NCBI GenBank assembly: GCA_031213475.1
Contig: JARUPZ010000002.1
Span: 3,286,001 to 3,350,000 of the forward strand
DNA: 64,000 nt
Reading direction: 5' to 3'
DNA from: Nereocystis luetkeana
Lineage: Eukaryota; Sar; Phaeophyceae; Laminariales; Laminariaceae
In this document: positions 12,001 to 22,809 of the stretch, piece after piece
Layout: every line of letters starts with the position of its first letter
Numbering within the stretch: position 1 is the first letter of the stretch
Notes under the pieces: generated by a model
Databases searched by the model: none
The model's input: the letters and a program-made list of their open reading frames with translations, nothing else
Told to the model about the DNA's origin: nothing
Program-made: the position numbers and the translations under genes

Positions 12001-13753
12001 TTTATGCGACTGCCCCCCGGTTGCGGCGAAATGTCTGGTAAGGTAGTCAGGTTGAACCGCAGTCTCTACGGCTTGAAGCAAGCGTCGAGGTCGTGGCACA
12101 ACCACCTACTTACTCACATGAAGAGTCTTGGATTTGAGCAGAGCCCAGCTGATGCTTGTGTCATGCGATTGGTCGAGTCGGGCTCTGTCTCCATTGTAAC
12201 AGTGGTTCATGTGGATGATATTTTTGCTGTAGGACTCAAGACCAGGTGCGATCAGTTCTGTGAAGATCTGAACCATCTCGTCCCGATTAACAACCTGGGC
12301 GAGTTGCGGTGGTATGCTGGTTGTCGTTTTTTGAGGGATTGGGATGCTGGTACTTTGACGATTTCGCAGCAGGCTTTCGCTGAAAATACCGCGGCGAGGT
12401 TTAACGTTAGTTCTGGGAGGAGTAACCCACTTTCGACTGGTGTGAAACTCGAGGAGTTCGACGAAAGTGAACCCGTGAGTGACTGGCCTTTTCGCGAGTT
12501 GGTAGGATGCTTGATGTGGCTTGCGAACCAAACACGACCGGATATTGCGAACGCGGTGCGAGCGGTAGCAAGGTATTCGAATAAGCCGAGGGAGGTACAT
12601 TGGAAGATAGCGATTGGTATTTTAGAGTACGTGCTTTCTACGAGTGATTTCGGCATTACGTTCCAGAAGGGAAAGGGGCTTGACCTGGTAGCGTTTGCAG
12701 ATGCAGACTATGCTAGCAAGGCCACTGACAGGAGGTCAGTTTCCGGTGGGGCTATAATGTGTGCGGGGGCGTGTGTGTGCTGGTTTTCGAGGACGCAGAA
12801 ATGCGTTACGCTCTCGACCACTGAGGCCGAGTATGTAGCACTGGCAGAAACCATTAAGGAGGCGATGTTCATGCGGTATGTCTGGAGTTTTATTTTTCCG
12901 GGTTTTGGGGAGACATGCATGACGGTTTTTGAGGATAACGAGGGAGCAAGGCACCTGGCACAAAACCCAGTGTGTACGTCGAATTCGAAACACATCGACG
13001 TGCGACACCACTTTTTGCGGGAGCTTATTTTTAAGGGGGAGTTTGGTATTATCCATGTAGAGTCGGAGGAACAGCATGCAGACTTCTTGACAAAGCCACT
13101 CAACAACGCGGCTTTTCGTTACCACAGAGGTTTTCTGATGAATATTGATGCGTCTTCGAGATAGGAGGTTTTTATGTTGGTTTTCATTTCGGGTATTGTG
13201 GTTTGAACGCCGGATTAATTATTTGGGAAGGAGTATGTATGCTATCTCGCGTTACCGTCGCGATCTGTGTATCTATGGCGGTAGTAGGGGATGGAAGGAG
13301 GCTTTCATTCGAGGGGACGGAGTCCCTTGCGATCTCTGGCATTCTATACTTTTCCTAGTTTTTATTTTTTTGGTGTAACCACGTACAATAGTGTCCTATT
13401 TTTCATGGCTACGACGTAAAATGATTTTCGTCTGAAATTGTGTGAGAGGCTTTTGAGAGGTTTTTGCTTGTCGTAAGGATGAGTTTTTCCTTTTGATATT
13501 AAGATGTTTTGGGTTTGAAGGTTCGGATACCTGATGTGAGGTTTTGAAGGTTTGATTTGAGGAATTTGATTTTTTGATTTGGAGATTTGATGAGCTTTCA
13601 GTTTTCAATTTCATTTTTGGTTTTCGATTTTGTGCTTCAAGGGTATGAGAGTTCATTATGATTGCGATGTGTCCACCCTGCGTTGTCGTGCCTTGTCATG
13701 CACAGAGCAGGGGGGAGGGAATTTGTATGGTCGTATGTATTGAGCAGGGGGGA

Positions 13754-14051
13754 TGTTGACTGTGCTAAAAGATACGACGGAGATGATCCATTTTGTAGTA
13801 GGGAGTTCCATATATCGATGAGGCGTTGTGTGTGAGGGGAACATCTACGTGGAATTAGTGGCTATATTGCGGGAGAAAGGGACGTTTCATGTCTGGCAGC
13901 TTGCTGGATAATGTCCTTCGATGTTTCGTCATGGGCTGTCACTCGACAGCTCGATAATAATACAAGAGAGAGTTTCTGTGTTACTGCCGTCTTGAGTCAT
14001 CAACGACGTGTTCCTGTGCCAACTACGTATACCTTTAGAGATCAATCAACA
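13754..14051 (+). repeat. 3' LTR of Copia-1
   Basis: 298 bp, preceded by the purine tract GAGCAGGGGGGA and followed by the target duplicate GATCT. The duplicate is part of a GATCTGTATGATCT repeat, so the element landed in the GATC family. Confidence 0.95.
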
Positions 14052-14345
14052 GATCTGTATGATCTGTATGATCTAGCTCACGTTGTCCGGTGGAAACCAT
14101 ATCACCTGTATGATCTACTGTAGCATATGTTTCCTGGGTTGGATCTGTATTGTACAGATGTCATAACGGCAGATTGGGATCTAGATGATCTATCTGTAGA
14201 TGAGCTGTCTGTAGATGATAGATCTGTAGATGATCTATTCTGTAGATCATGTATCTGTAGTTGAGCTGTCTGTAGATGATCTATCTGTAGATGAGCTGTC
14301 TGCAGATAATCTATTCTGTAGATGATCTGTCGTGATCTGTAAGAG
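14052..14345 (-). repeat. GATC-family dispersed element, Copia-1 target
   Basis: GATCTGTATGATCTAGCTCA, a TTTCCTGGGTTGGATCTGTA block, and then tandem AGATGATCTATCTGTAGATG units: the reverse of the element at 2462-2800. Copia-1 is inserted at its edge. Confidence 0.7.
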
Positions 14346-14905
14346 GTGCGTAATTTTGTGCATCGATCAAGAATTTCCTTGTCCATACAGAGTGAGGCAC
14401 ACAGGGCAAGAGCACACGTGAGTGAGTAGCGTGAGAGATAAGCTGTCTACAGATTGGCGGATGGCGAGAGCGAGGGCAAGGGCTTATAACCAATGCGGTA
14501 AAGCGAAGCAAAGCAAGGTGGGGCTAAAGTCAGCCAAGCAAACGCAAACAAAAAAGCACCACAAGAGAGCAAAGCAAGGCAAAGCAAAGGCAAAGGAAGG
14601 CAAGACAAGACGAGGCAACGCGGGGCGAGGCAAAAAAAACGCACAGCCCGTCTCATCCCATCACATCCCAGCACGGCAGCAAAGCGAATCCAAACATTTC
14701 GACAACAAAAAAATGAGACGCTTCGTATAAATTTTACCCGTGCCTCAAAAAACCTTTCCGCTCGTAACAACTTAGGCAAACCTCGAGAGTTCTGCACCAT
14801 GATCGTTCGTGTGAAGACGCTGCCATTGTCCAATAATACCCCCCGCCCCCCTCCCCCCCTCCCGTCGCCCCTCCAGGCGATAACTCGTCCCCGCCTCTCT
14901 CTCAC

Positions 14906-15128
14906 CGATAGGGTGGGAGTTCCGGGTAATTCCAGGGGGAGGCGTTGGTAAAGCGGTGGCCTCGGTCCTCGCGGACTTCGCCACGGAGACGTCAGCGCCG
15001 CCACCATCACCACCAGCCCCGCTGGCCGTGCCGCCACCTTCCCCCCCGTTATCTCGCGCGCCGGTTGCTATCCTCCGGAAGAGGGCCGGGTTGCGCGCGA
15101 GGACACGGAGCACCTTGGCGCCTGGCGC
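14906..15128 (-). CDS. Candidate exon of the ATRIP-like gene
   Basis: A minus-strand open stretch begins after a good acceptor (TCCTCGCAG) and reads APGAKVLRVLARNPALFRRI, followed by a Gly/Ala-rich segment. A GTGAGA donor candidate gives the end at 14906. Its phase-0 start fits the phase-0 end of the exon at 16643, and a leucine-rich HEAT-like helix is plausible. The donor phase does not match the next exon at 6205, so either the true donor lies earlier or another exon is missing. I cannot assign it by sequence alone. Confidence 0.4.
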
Positions 15129-15272
15129 CTGCGAGGAATGGGGGGGAGGCGAAGTTCCCGGTTCAGAGTAAGAAGGGGGGGGGGGGGAGAAGGTGCGCGA
15201 TGTCATCATCATCATCATCATCATCACGAGGGTGTTAACGTTGCACACCTCGGGGAATGTAATTGATTGCTA

Positions 15273-15480
15273 CATGATGATCTAGCTCTTCCAGGGCAGA
15301 TCTGTATGATCTGTATGATCTGTGTGATCTAGTTCACGTTGCCGGATGGAAGCCGTAAAAAACCTGCATGATCTACTGTAAGGACATGTTTCCTGGGTTG
15401 GATATGTACTACAACGGACATATCCTGCACAAAATACCATGACGGCAGGATAGGATCTATTCACAGATGATCTAGATCAT
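15273..15480 (-). repeat. GATC-family dispersed element
   Basis: GATCTGTATGATCTGTGTGA, GTTCACGTTGCCGGATGGAA and TTTCCTGGGTTGGATATG match the element at 14052-14345 in order and orientation. It is a diverged copy. Confidence 0.7.
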
Positions 15481-16247
15481 CATCTGCGCGAGTTGCGATT
15501 ACTACTGATGTACAATGTACCACTCTGTCCGGAAAATGTAACGAACCTTTGGGTGTTACTATGAATCCCCAAACGGTCCTTGTATGTTTTTCGGGCGGAT
15601 TAGTATGTGCCTGCGGCTAGGGAAGAGACGCGGCGTGTAACCTCGACGCCCGTTTTATTGAGCGCGAGACGCCAGAGGTACCCGAGCCGGCGATTCGAGA
15701 GAACAGTGACAAAAGAAAAGACTGACTGCCGCACGCACGCACGCACAATTTCTCTAACTGGCGGCCATCTGAGACACTAGGAACTCCATTGTCATGAGCG
15801 GGTGCGCGAAGCAGTTTCCCCACCGCAAAACAATTTTTTCTATTTTCACTTTTTTCCGAACAATTTGCAAATGTACACGCACCCAAAAACCAAGCAATTT
15901 ATCCCCCAAAACACGTTTTGTCAATCAGTCTATGTCGCGAATACACATTGCCCCACCAAAAGCAAACAAGCGAAACTTGCCCCCCCCCCCCATTATATAT
16001 AGGTTGGGTTGGCATCGGTTGACAACGACACTAGTGTAAAGCATGCCGCTCACTACTTGAGCTAGACAACCACGGTACCGTTTTTTTTTTTTTTTTTTTA
16101 ACGGTCGGTCACAGCTGGTTGTCGAGTTATAATATATCGTTTGTGAGAGGTGAACAACCTTTACTCCCCACAAGTGGGAATGATTGTATCACATACCAGG
16201 TAGTGTTTATGGTAAGACACTCAAGAGGAAGTTGCATAGTACTCCCA

Positions 16248-16512
16248 TTGCTGTCTCTGGAAATGCCTACACCGGGATTTTAAACCAACTCACTGAAGCT
16301 GTCATCCACATGCAAGTCCGCGTCACAAGCGAGTCTTAGTAGGGACGCAGCTCACCCTTCATGCGACTCGCCAGGCCCCTCACGGTAGCGCTTTGCGCTT
16401 GGCACAAGCAATGCCTGCCTGGTCGGTGAAAACCCGACATGCTCCGTCCCGGCATAGTAGGGATGCGAGGGTCTATGGTCATACGACTATGGCCATGCAT
16501 GAGATCGAGTAC
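16248..16512 (+). repeat. Poly-C family repeat, block A copy
   Basis: It runs from GCTGTCTCTGGAAATGCC through TGGTCGGTGAAAACCCGACA to CATGCATGAGATCGAGTA. The terminal C run is reduced to short runs within CACACCCCCCC. It lies in an intron of the ATRIP-like gene. Confidence 0.75.
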
Positions 16513-16642
16513 ATCTCTCCTATCGAGCACACCCCCCCTCCCACAACACTTGGTTTTCAGAGGCCAAAAGGGGGCTTCTACGGCTTAACCTGTAGCTAGC
16601 AAACGGCAGCGCTAAATAAACCACACCACCACCATCTCTCAC

Positions 16643-19600
16643 CCACGCCGACTCGTGCGCGTCTGAGGACATCACTTCCACGAAGCTGCCGCCCTCCATA
16701 AGGCAGCCCCAGGCGACTAGCTCTGCGCCCTGCCTGTCCCAGATGGCGCTCAGGATCGCCTGCGGTGGGAGGGAGGGGGGGGGGGGGGGGGGGGGAGGGG
16801 GGGCAGGGCAGAAGCAGCAGCCGATGAAGATAGGCAACGGGAAAAAGAATACCCAGCGCTAACAGGCGAGACGCCAAGAAAACGTCGCCCCCCGGGACGC
16901 GGCAATCTGATCGGGACCATGGGATGCTGTCTCGTTGGGTATGTGTGATCCCATATGGGAAAACGACTTCAGATACATACGTCATTTGGGTCATGGGATA
17001 TCATCCCATAGGATAACGGAACATACCTCATGGGATAATCCCACGGAAGAAAATATGGAGTAGAGGTCACTTGGGTGATGATATATCATCCCATACGTAG
17101 CCTTTGGGTCAAGGGATATCATCCCATAGGATAATGGAACATACCTCATGGGATAATCCCACGGAATTAAATAAGGAGTAGATATCACTTGGATGATGGG
17201 ATGTCATCCCATAGGACAATAGGATATGTATATCTCATGGAACGTATTTTCTCATGGGACGTGTCCCATGGGACACAACATGGGGACAAACAAACCAACC
17301 AAGTAGTGCAGTTCAGGGAACTGGACGCTGCGGGCCGGGCCACGCAACGCGCTCTTGTTTCCGTTTTTTTTTTTTCTACAGGCAGTGAGCGAAAAAAAGG
17401 AGAGAGACTGACGGCGAGACGAAGGGGGGTTTCGCCAGTGTCTCCTTGACCAGCGCTACTACTCGTACAATCCATAAATAGTCGTGGTGTCCTTCCTGAC
17501 GCTTACGTGCTGTAGAGCGTGGAAACCGTTCGGTGCTATTCGACGCGAGAGTTGACGAGGGGGGAGAAAGTGCTGGAACTCTAATCTCGCGATCAAACTT
17601 CAAGGCGCTTACCGTAGTTGTGGGGAGGGGGGGAGGGAGGGGGGGAGAAACGCCTGCCAAGTGACTCCACAACCCTACCTGCAGGCACCCCTTGTGCCTT
17701 GGCGCGACCACGGGTCACCATATACGGCAACGACCTCCTGAAAATCATCACCAGCGACAACGACGCACATGTTGGACAGGCCATGATCTGTCGCGATAGG
17801 TCATCTACAGTACTTCCTCGCATGCCGCGGTGAGAGAGGTTGTGAGACAGGATCTGCATGATACACACATGTCCAATCCAGGAAACACGTGCTAGATTGA
17901 CGCAGAATATAACGGTCCCATCCGGCGACATGATCAGCATCATATCGCACAAGGTCGGGAACAGACCTGCCTTGGAAGATCTACACAGCTAACAGCAACA
18001 GCAACAGCAACAACAACAACAACAACAACAACAGGCAACCGCAGACCCGCTCACCTGTAAGCAGGCCTCCACCAGCGCCGAGCAGCCGCGCACAGCCCCC
18101 TGGTGGAACAAGGCGACCAGTCCGCCTTTCACCCTCCGCCCCCAATCCTCTGCACCCCGCCTGCCCGCCCAGCCCAGCCCATCCCTGCCCCGCCCCCCCG
18201 CCGCACCGCCGGCCTCCATACCACGGCAAGACTCCCCCTTCCCATCCCCATCTATCGTCGCAAGCGTCGCCCCTTTCGAGCACACGACGCTCCCCCAGGC
18301 GGAGGGGGGGAAGTCCCCCACGCCCCCCGGTTGCCCGGCGATAAATAGCGAGCACTCCGTCGTCACCGGCGGCGGCGAGAGTCCCTGACGCCCGTCAGTA
18401 TCGGCACCAGCATCAGCGCTAGCATTCGCGTCGGCGGTAGGGTCAGCATCAGCACCAGCCTTAGCCTTATCAGCCTTGGCGTCGCCGCTGCCGCCCCCGC
18501 CGCCGCCGCCGCCGCTGCTGCTTCCGCCGCTATCAGGACCTCTTCTTCCTCCGTCCTTGTCACCCTCACCTCCTAGACTGCCCCCGTCGCCGATCTCACA
18601 GCGGCCTCTTTTCCTCCCCTTTCCCGGCACCGCCTCTGAAGGGAGTTCCTCGAGGCCGAGCCTGCGGTCGACGCCATGCATCCCCACCCCCGCCCTTCCC
18701 CGGCCACCTCCGCCGCTGCGGCTGCCGCCATCACCGGGTAGGCCAGCCACGGGCGTAGAGTCGGCAGAAACGCCAGTCGCAGGAAAATCCGGGTGGGCCC
18801 CACCCAGGGCGACCGCGGCAGCTGCGTGCGGGGTAACGGTTAGCGTGCGAAAAACCAGCCGCACCGCGCTCACGATAATATCAAGGTCGCTGTCCTGAGT
18901 CGGCGAGCACAATGGTTGCGAGTCGGCGCAGGGGAAGTGCAGGGTGAGACCAGACCCACCCAACGGTACGTAGGGGTTTCCATTTTTTTTTTTTGGCTCA
19001 GCATTTTCTGACAATGACGGGTTGGGCTCCTCGACTTAGCAACTACCGGTTCCTAATAGTGTGCTGATTGCTACTTTAACTACCAGTGCAATTGTTTTAG
19101 GGGCTACGCGAGCGCAAAATGAAAGCTTGATCGCGACAGCACGAAGAAACTCTCTGAGAAGAAAGTCACGTTTCGGGCGAGGTGACATATTGAGCTCTTC
19201 ATTGCGAGGAGAGCTAAAACGAATAAGCCGCCACCCCTACAGGGGCATTGCTCGACGCACAAGGCGATGTTGGGCATCGGGAGATTTCGAAGGCCCGGCA
19301 ACTAAGAATCACATCTTCAGGAGATTGTCGTAGCTAGCCCGAGACATCGTTATCCGGGGCAACCAATATGCCGCCGCCGCCGTGCGGAGTGGGTGGGTGT
19401 GTGGATGAACCTAGGCCCTCGGCTAGTCGCGGCGTTGTTTCGTTCCATACTGTTTAAGGCCTAAAGTCAGCGCGGGTGTTCACAAGCCTACCGGATATTG
19501 GCATACCCTGCACCGCTACTGTATACATATATTTACTATTTACTGTAATGTGAATCATCCTAGGGCCGCAGTCTGGCTGACGGACGATGCGATTGGCCAA

Positions 19601-22309
19601 GAAGATCAAACCAACGCAACGCCCACAAGCTGTCGGCCACCCCGAAAAACATCAAAACCCGCTCTCTCCCCTCTCATCACCGTGACAGGCCACGCATAAA
19701 GTGCATACCATACCAGGTACATCCTTCCTGGCCTCACCCTCTCTCCCGGTAGCGTCTCCAAAAATCTCACGAGAACGTCCAACAGATCCCCCGCGCACGC
19801 CTCTCCCTCAACCAACGCCATCACGCACGCGAACATCTGCGACGACAGGCCTTGCAGTTCTTCCAATCTCCCACCATCACCGCCACCACCACCTGCGCCA
19901 CCGACACAAGCATTCCCGCCTCCCTGCCAGCCAGCCTCCCCCGCGCGCCCAGGACTGATATGAGCCGTTGCCGAGTCCGCGTAGCGAACACTTCCAGCCG
20001 AAGGCGCTCCGCTCACGGCGCGCAGTGACCCCGAACAACCCGTAGCCCTCCCCCGCAAGGCCGACCCGTCGTTCGCCCCCGCCGCCGCCGCCGCCGACGC
20101 CGACGCCATTCCGCGTTCCCACGGCGCGAGCCTCGAAGGGGTGAAGGCTAGCGGCAGGGGCGAAGCTCCGCACACATCGCCACCGCCCCGGCGTCTTGCT
20201 CCGCCGCTACCGAACCCTCCGTCGACACCGCCACCGCTACCGCCGCCGCCGCTGCTACCGGCGAGAGCACCCCGAAAACGCGCTCCTGCTCCAGCTGGCG
20301 ACGCGGAGCCCGGGGCCGCCGCGCCCGAGAACGGTGAGTAAGGACCGCTCGGAACAGAGTCGACGCCGCCGCGGCGCCGCCGCTTACCGGGCAGGGGGGT
20401 TTCCATTCGGAAGCCGGTTCCGTCGCCATCACTGCTACTGCTGTTAGCCTCGCCGTCCTTGCCCCCCCTCCTCCAGTGGTTCCCCCCAGGATTCCGACCT
20501 TCACCGCCACCGGCGGCTCTGAGCAGCACCATCACGTCCTCCGAGGAATCGGAGAGCAAGATTTCCGCTAGCGTGGGGAAGGGCGCTTCTTCTTCTACTT
20601 CTTCCCCGCTGCCGCTGCCTGGCGTTGCCGCGGAGGAGCCGCGGCTTATGTCTGCCGAGGCGCCGGAAACATCGGCTGCGGAGGCGGCCAGTGCGGCGGC
20701 GGCGGCGCTTTCAGCGGCGGCTGCGGTGGCGGCGGCAGCGGCGGCTTGCGCGGTGATTGCCGCGGCCTCTTGCCGCTCTCGCTCCGCTTCTTCCCGGTCC
20801 CTCTTCCTCTTGCCTCGCTCCGCGCCGAGCTCCCTCATAGCGCTTGCGTGGCTCTTCTGAGCCTGGGTTAGCTGGTGGTCTTTGAAGGTCAGCTCGCTCT
20901 GGAGCGCCTTCGCCTGCTTCTCCACCCGGTGGGAGGCTTCCACCTCGATCAGCTGGCCGGTACGAGGTATGCGAGGGGGCAAGCACGTTGCGGCGGAATA
21001 TTGCACAAGAGGAGGGGCTGCTTAAGTGAGAATCGGGTCAAGACGGGGGGTGATGACGGGCACAGGTGGTTAGTTACACTTGCATCACGGGTTGTGTCGC
21101 TCCTTGGGTGTTGACGTCGGGTTCGGTAAAAAACACTCCGGTTTCGTGTTCTTCTCGCCCGTGCTTGCGACAAAAACATCCCATGTACGCGATCCGTGAA
21201 GGTCCGACCAGCTATTCAACAGCAGCTCAGCCTACCCAACGCCTGGCAAACACGTGCACTCCACCGCTGGACACGACATACCGCGGTACCAGGATGTATT
21301 TTTACCCACCGACAGAAAACGTGTTCCACGGGTGTTGTCTATACACACTTGCTATACGTACGGGTATACTACGCACGTAACGCAACCATGGCAACATCAC
21401 CTGCATGGCCGCCTCAAGGTCAAAGTTGGTGTCTTCCAGCTCCTGTACCCGTGCCATCACCTCGGCGTTTTTCGCCTCGACCTCTGCCAGACGAGCTCGG
21501 AGCGCCGCATCCCCCCTGGGAGAAACGCTAACAGCAACAACAGAAACATCATCATCACCATCACGACCACCACCACCACCACCACCAGTAGCAGTAGCTG
21601 CAGGGTCCGTGACCAGAGGCTGGTGGCCAGAAAGCGTACGGTCACCATCGGGGCTTGCGGATGCACCAGCATCAGCAACAGCAGCAGCAGCAGCAGCAGC
21701 AGTTGCGGGGGCAGGGAAAACGCTTCCATCCGGGCGGACGCCGCACGCGGCATCAAGCGTCGGACGCGCGATGGCCTGTTGGCCCGTCTGGTGCTGGGCT
21801 CGCTGTTGGAGGACACTGCCATGACGGGAAGCCGCCGGAACCTGCAGAGGTTCCTCTCGACCGGGCTGGAAGGATCGGCCGTTGTTCGCCGGAGCCGCGC
21901 CTCCCCCACCGCCATTCGGTCTCGTGGCCGGGACCGCCGGTCTGCCGCTGTTCGGCGGGGGGTACTGGCGCCGTGCTTGAGCTTGGGCCTGCGCCCGCCC
22001 TCGCACTTGCCCTTGCGGCTGCACTTGGGCTTGCGCTTGCCTCCCTTGGTGAGGCGCGCGGTCGTGCGATGGCGGCCGCTGCGGTGTCGATTCCGCCTCC
22101 TGGGAACCTTCTTGAACTTGCCTCTCCTCATCCAAGCGAGGAGGGCCTTGTCGAGGTAGGGCCGCGCCGTGCGCACCTGGCCTACTGCGGGGGGCGGGAG
22201 CGGCTTGTCCTTGATGGCGAGGCGGGGCGGGCTCGTGGGTCCTCCCTCTGGGCATTTGCGCGCGCCCTCCACCGCCGAAGTTTAGCCTATTTCTCCCGGA
22301 GGCTGGCAT
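16643..22309 (-). CDS. ATRIP-like checkpoint protein, N-terminal and middle exons
   Basis: Exons run right to left. About 22309-21401 is a Gln/Gly/Pro-rich N-terminus ending in the coiled coil LRARLAEVEAKNAEVMARV. 20952-19738 (405 codons) opens LIEVEASHRVEKQAKALQSE and contains LQSELTFKDHQL, close to the LQSELQFKDAEM block I recall from vertebrate ATRIP; a long Ala/Gly/Ser region and LLDVLVRFLETLPGER follow. 18894-18055 (280 codons) holds DLDIIVSAVRLVFRTLTV, a low-complexity stretch and GCSALVEACLQ. 17737-17679 is a probable short exon; 16759-16643 encodes ILSAIWDRQGAELVAWGCLM. Joins 21401/20952, 19738/18894 and 18055/17737 are phase 0. At least one exon between 17679 and 16759 is not placed. 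ATRIP brings ATR kinase to RPA-coated single-stranded DNA. The open frame extends upstream towards 22800 through poly-Asn and Gln/His runs, so the true start is uncertain. Confidence 0.6.
16985..17215. repeat. 118-bp tandem duplication rich in ATGGGAT palindromes
   Basis: The two units start GGGTCATGGGATATCATCCC (16988) and GGGTCAAGGGATATCATCCC (17106). Both contain GGAACATACCTCATGGGATA and an ATCCCACGGAA block. The palindrome ATGGGATATCATCCCAT and its variants recur into 17270. It is intronic. Confidence 0.8.
17787..17950 (+). repeat. GATC-family fragment
   Basis: GATAGGTCATCTACAGTAC, AGGATCTGCATGATACACA, CCAATCCAGGAAACACGTG and GGTCCCATCCGGCGACATGA follow the order of the 2462-2800 element, strongly diverged. 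Confidence 0.5.
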
Positions 22310-22394
22310 GCTTTTGGCATGGTCCTGTTGCTGCCGTTGTTGTTGTTGCCCACTTGGATGAAGGTTAGTCCGCTGCCCTCGACTCTGTTGGTAG

Positions 22395-22404
22395 CCGCCG
22401 TTGC

Positions 22405-22492
<88 letters not shown>

Positions 22493-22530
22493 ATTGTTGT
22501 TGTTGTTGTTGTTGTTATTGTTGTTCTTGC
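22395..22530 (+). repeat. (GTT)n microsatellite in the ATRIP-like 5' region
   Basis: About 40 GTT units occur, interrupted by ATT. On the minus strand, in frame with the exon at 22309-21401, they would encode poly-Asn; (CAG) and (CAC) runs just upstream would encode Gln/His. It may be an unstable homopolymer in the N-terminus or lie in the 5' untranslated region. Confidence 0.85.
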
Positions 22531-22809
22531 TAGCGCTGGCGCTATCACTAGCTACTGCACTGCTGCTCGGCGTTGGCTGCGGGTGTTCAGCACCCCACCG
22601 ATGCTGCTGGTGCTGGTGCTGGTGCTGCTGCTGGGCAGTAGGATGCTCTGCAGAGATAGCCGGCCTGGGCGTTGCACCGGCGGGGGGCGGTCTCGATACC
22701 GCTTGGAGCTGTGCGCAGGCGGCACAGTTTTCGATGGGGGTAGGGCAGCAAAGCCGATCGATGTAAACTCGTGTGGGGGTGGAGACAATCAGGAGCGAGG
22801 AAAAACAAG

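Larger units (their letters stand above)
7519..14051 (+). mobile_element. Copia-1: Ty1/Copia LTR retrotransposon, young and nearly whole
   Basis: The element is bounded by 298-bp LTRs (7519-7816 and 13754-14051) that look identical by eye and by a GATCT target duplication on both sides. Between them, on the plus strand, lie in Copia order: gag from about 7.9 kb with a poly-Gln stretch, a CCHC zinc knuckle (CFRCNRPGHYIAEC, near 9.36 kb), protease (DSGAT, near 9.70 kb), GAG-pre-integrase and integrase (about 10.1-10.9 kb), a Pro/Ser-rich linker, reverse transcriptase (LYGLKQA and VDDI, about 11.8-12.5 kb), and RNase H (about 12.7-13.1 kb). A purine tract precedes the 3' LTR. Matching LTRs imply a very recent insertion. 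The coding part looks almost whole, with about one break. It sits antisense within an intron of the ATRIP-like gene. Confidence 0.95.

Noticed and set aside
18476-18898. Plus-strand Pro-rich open frame
   Set aside because: It is the shadow of the low-complexity part of the ATRIP-like exon 18894-18055.
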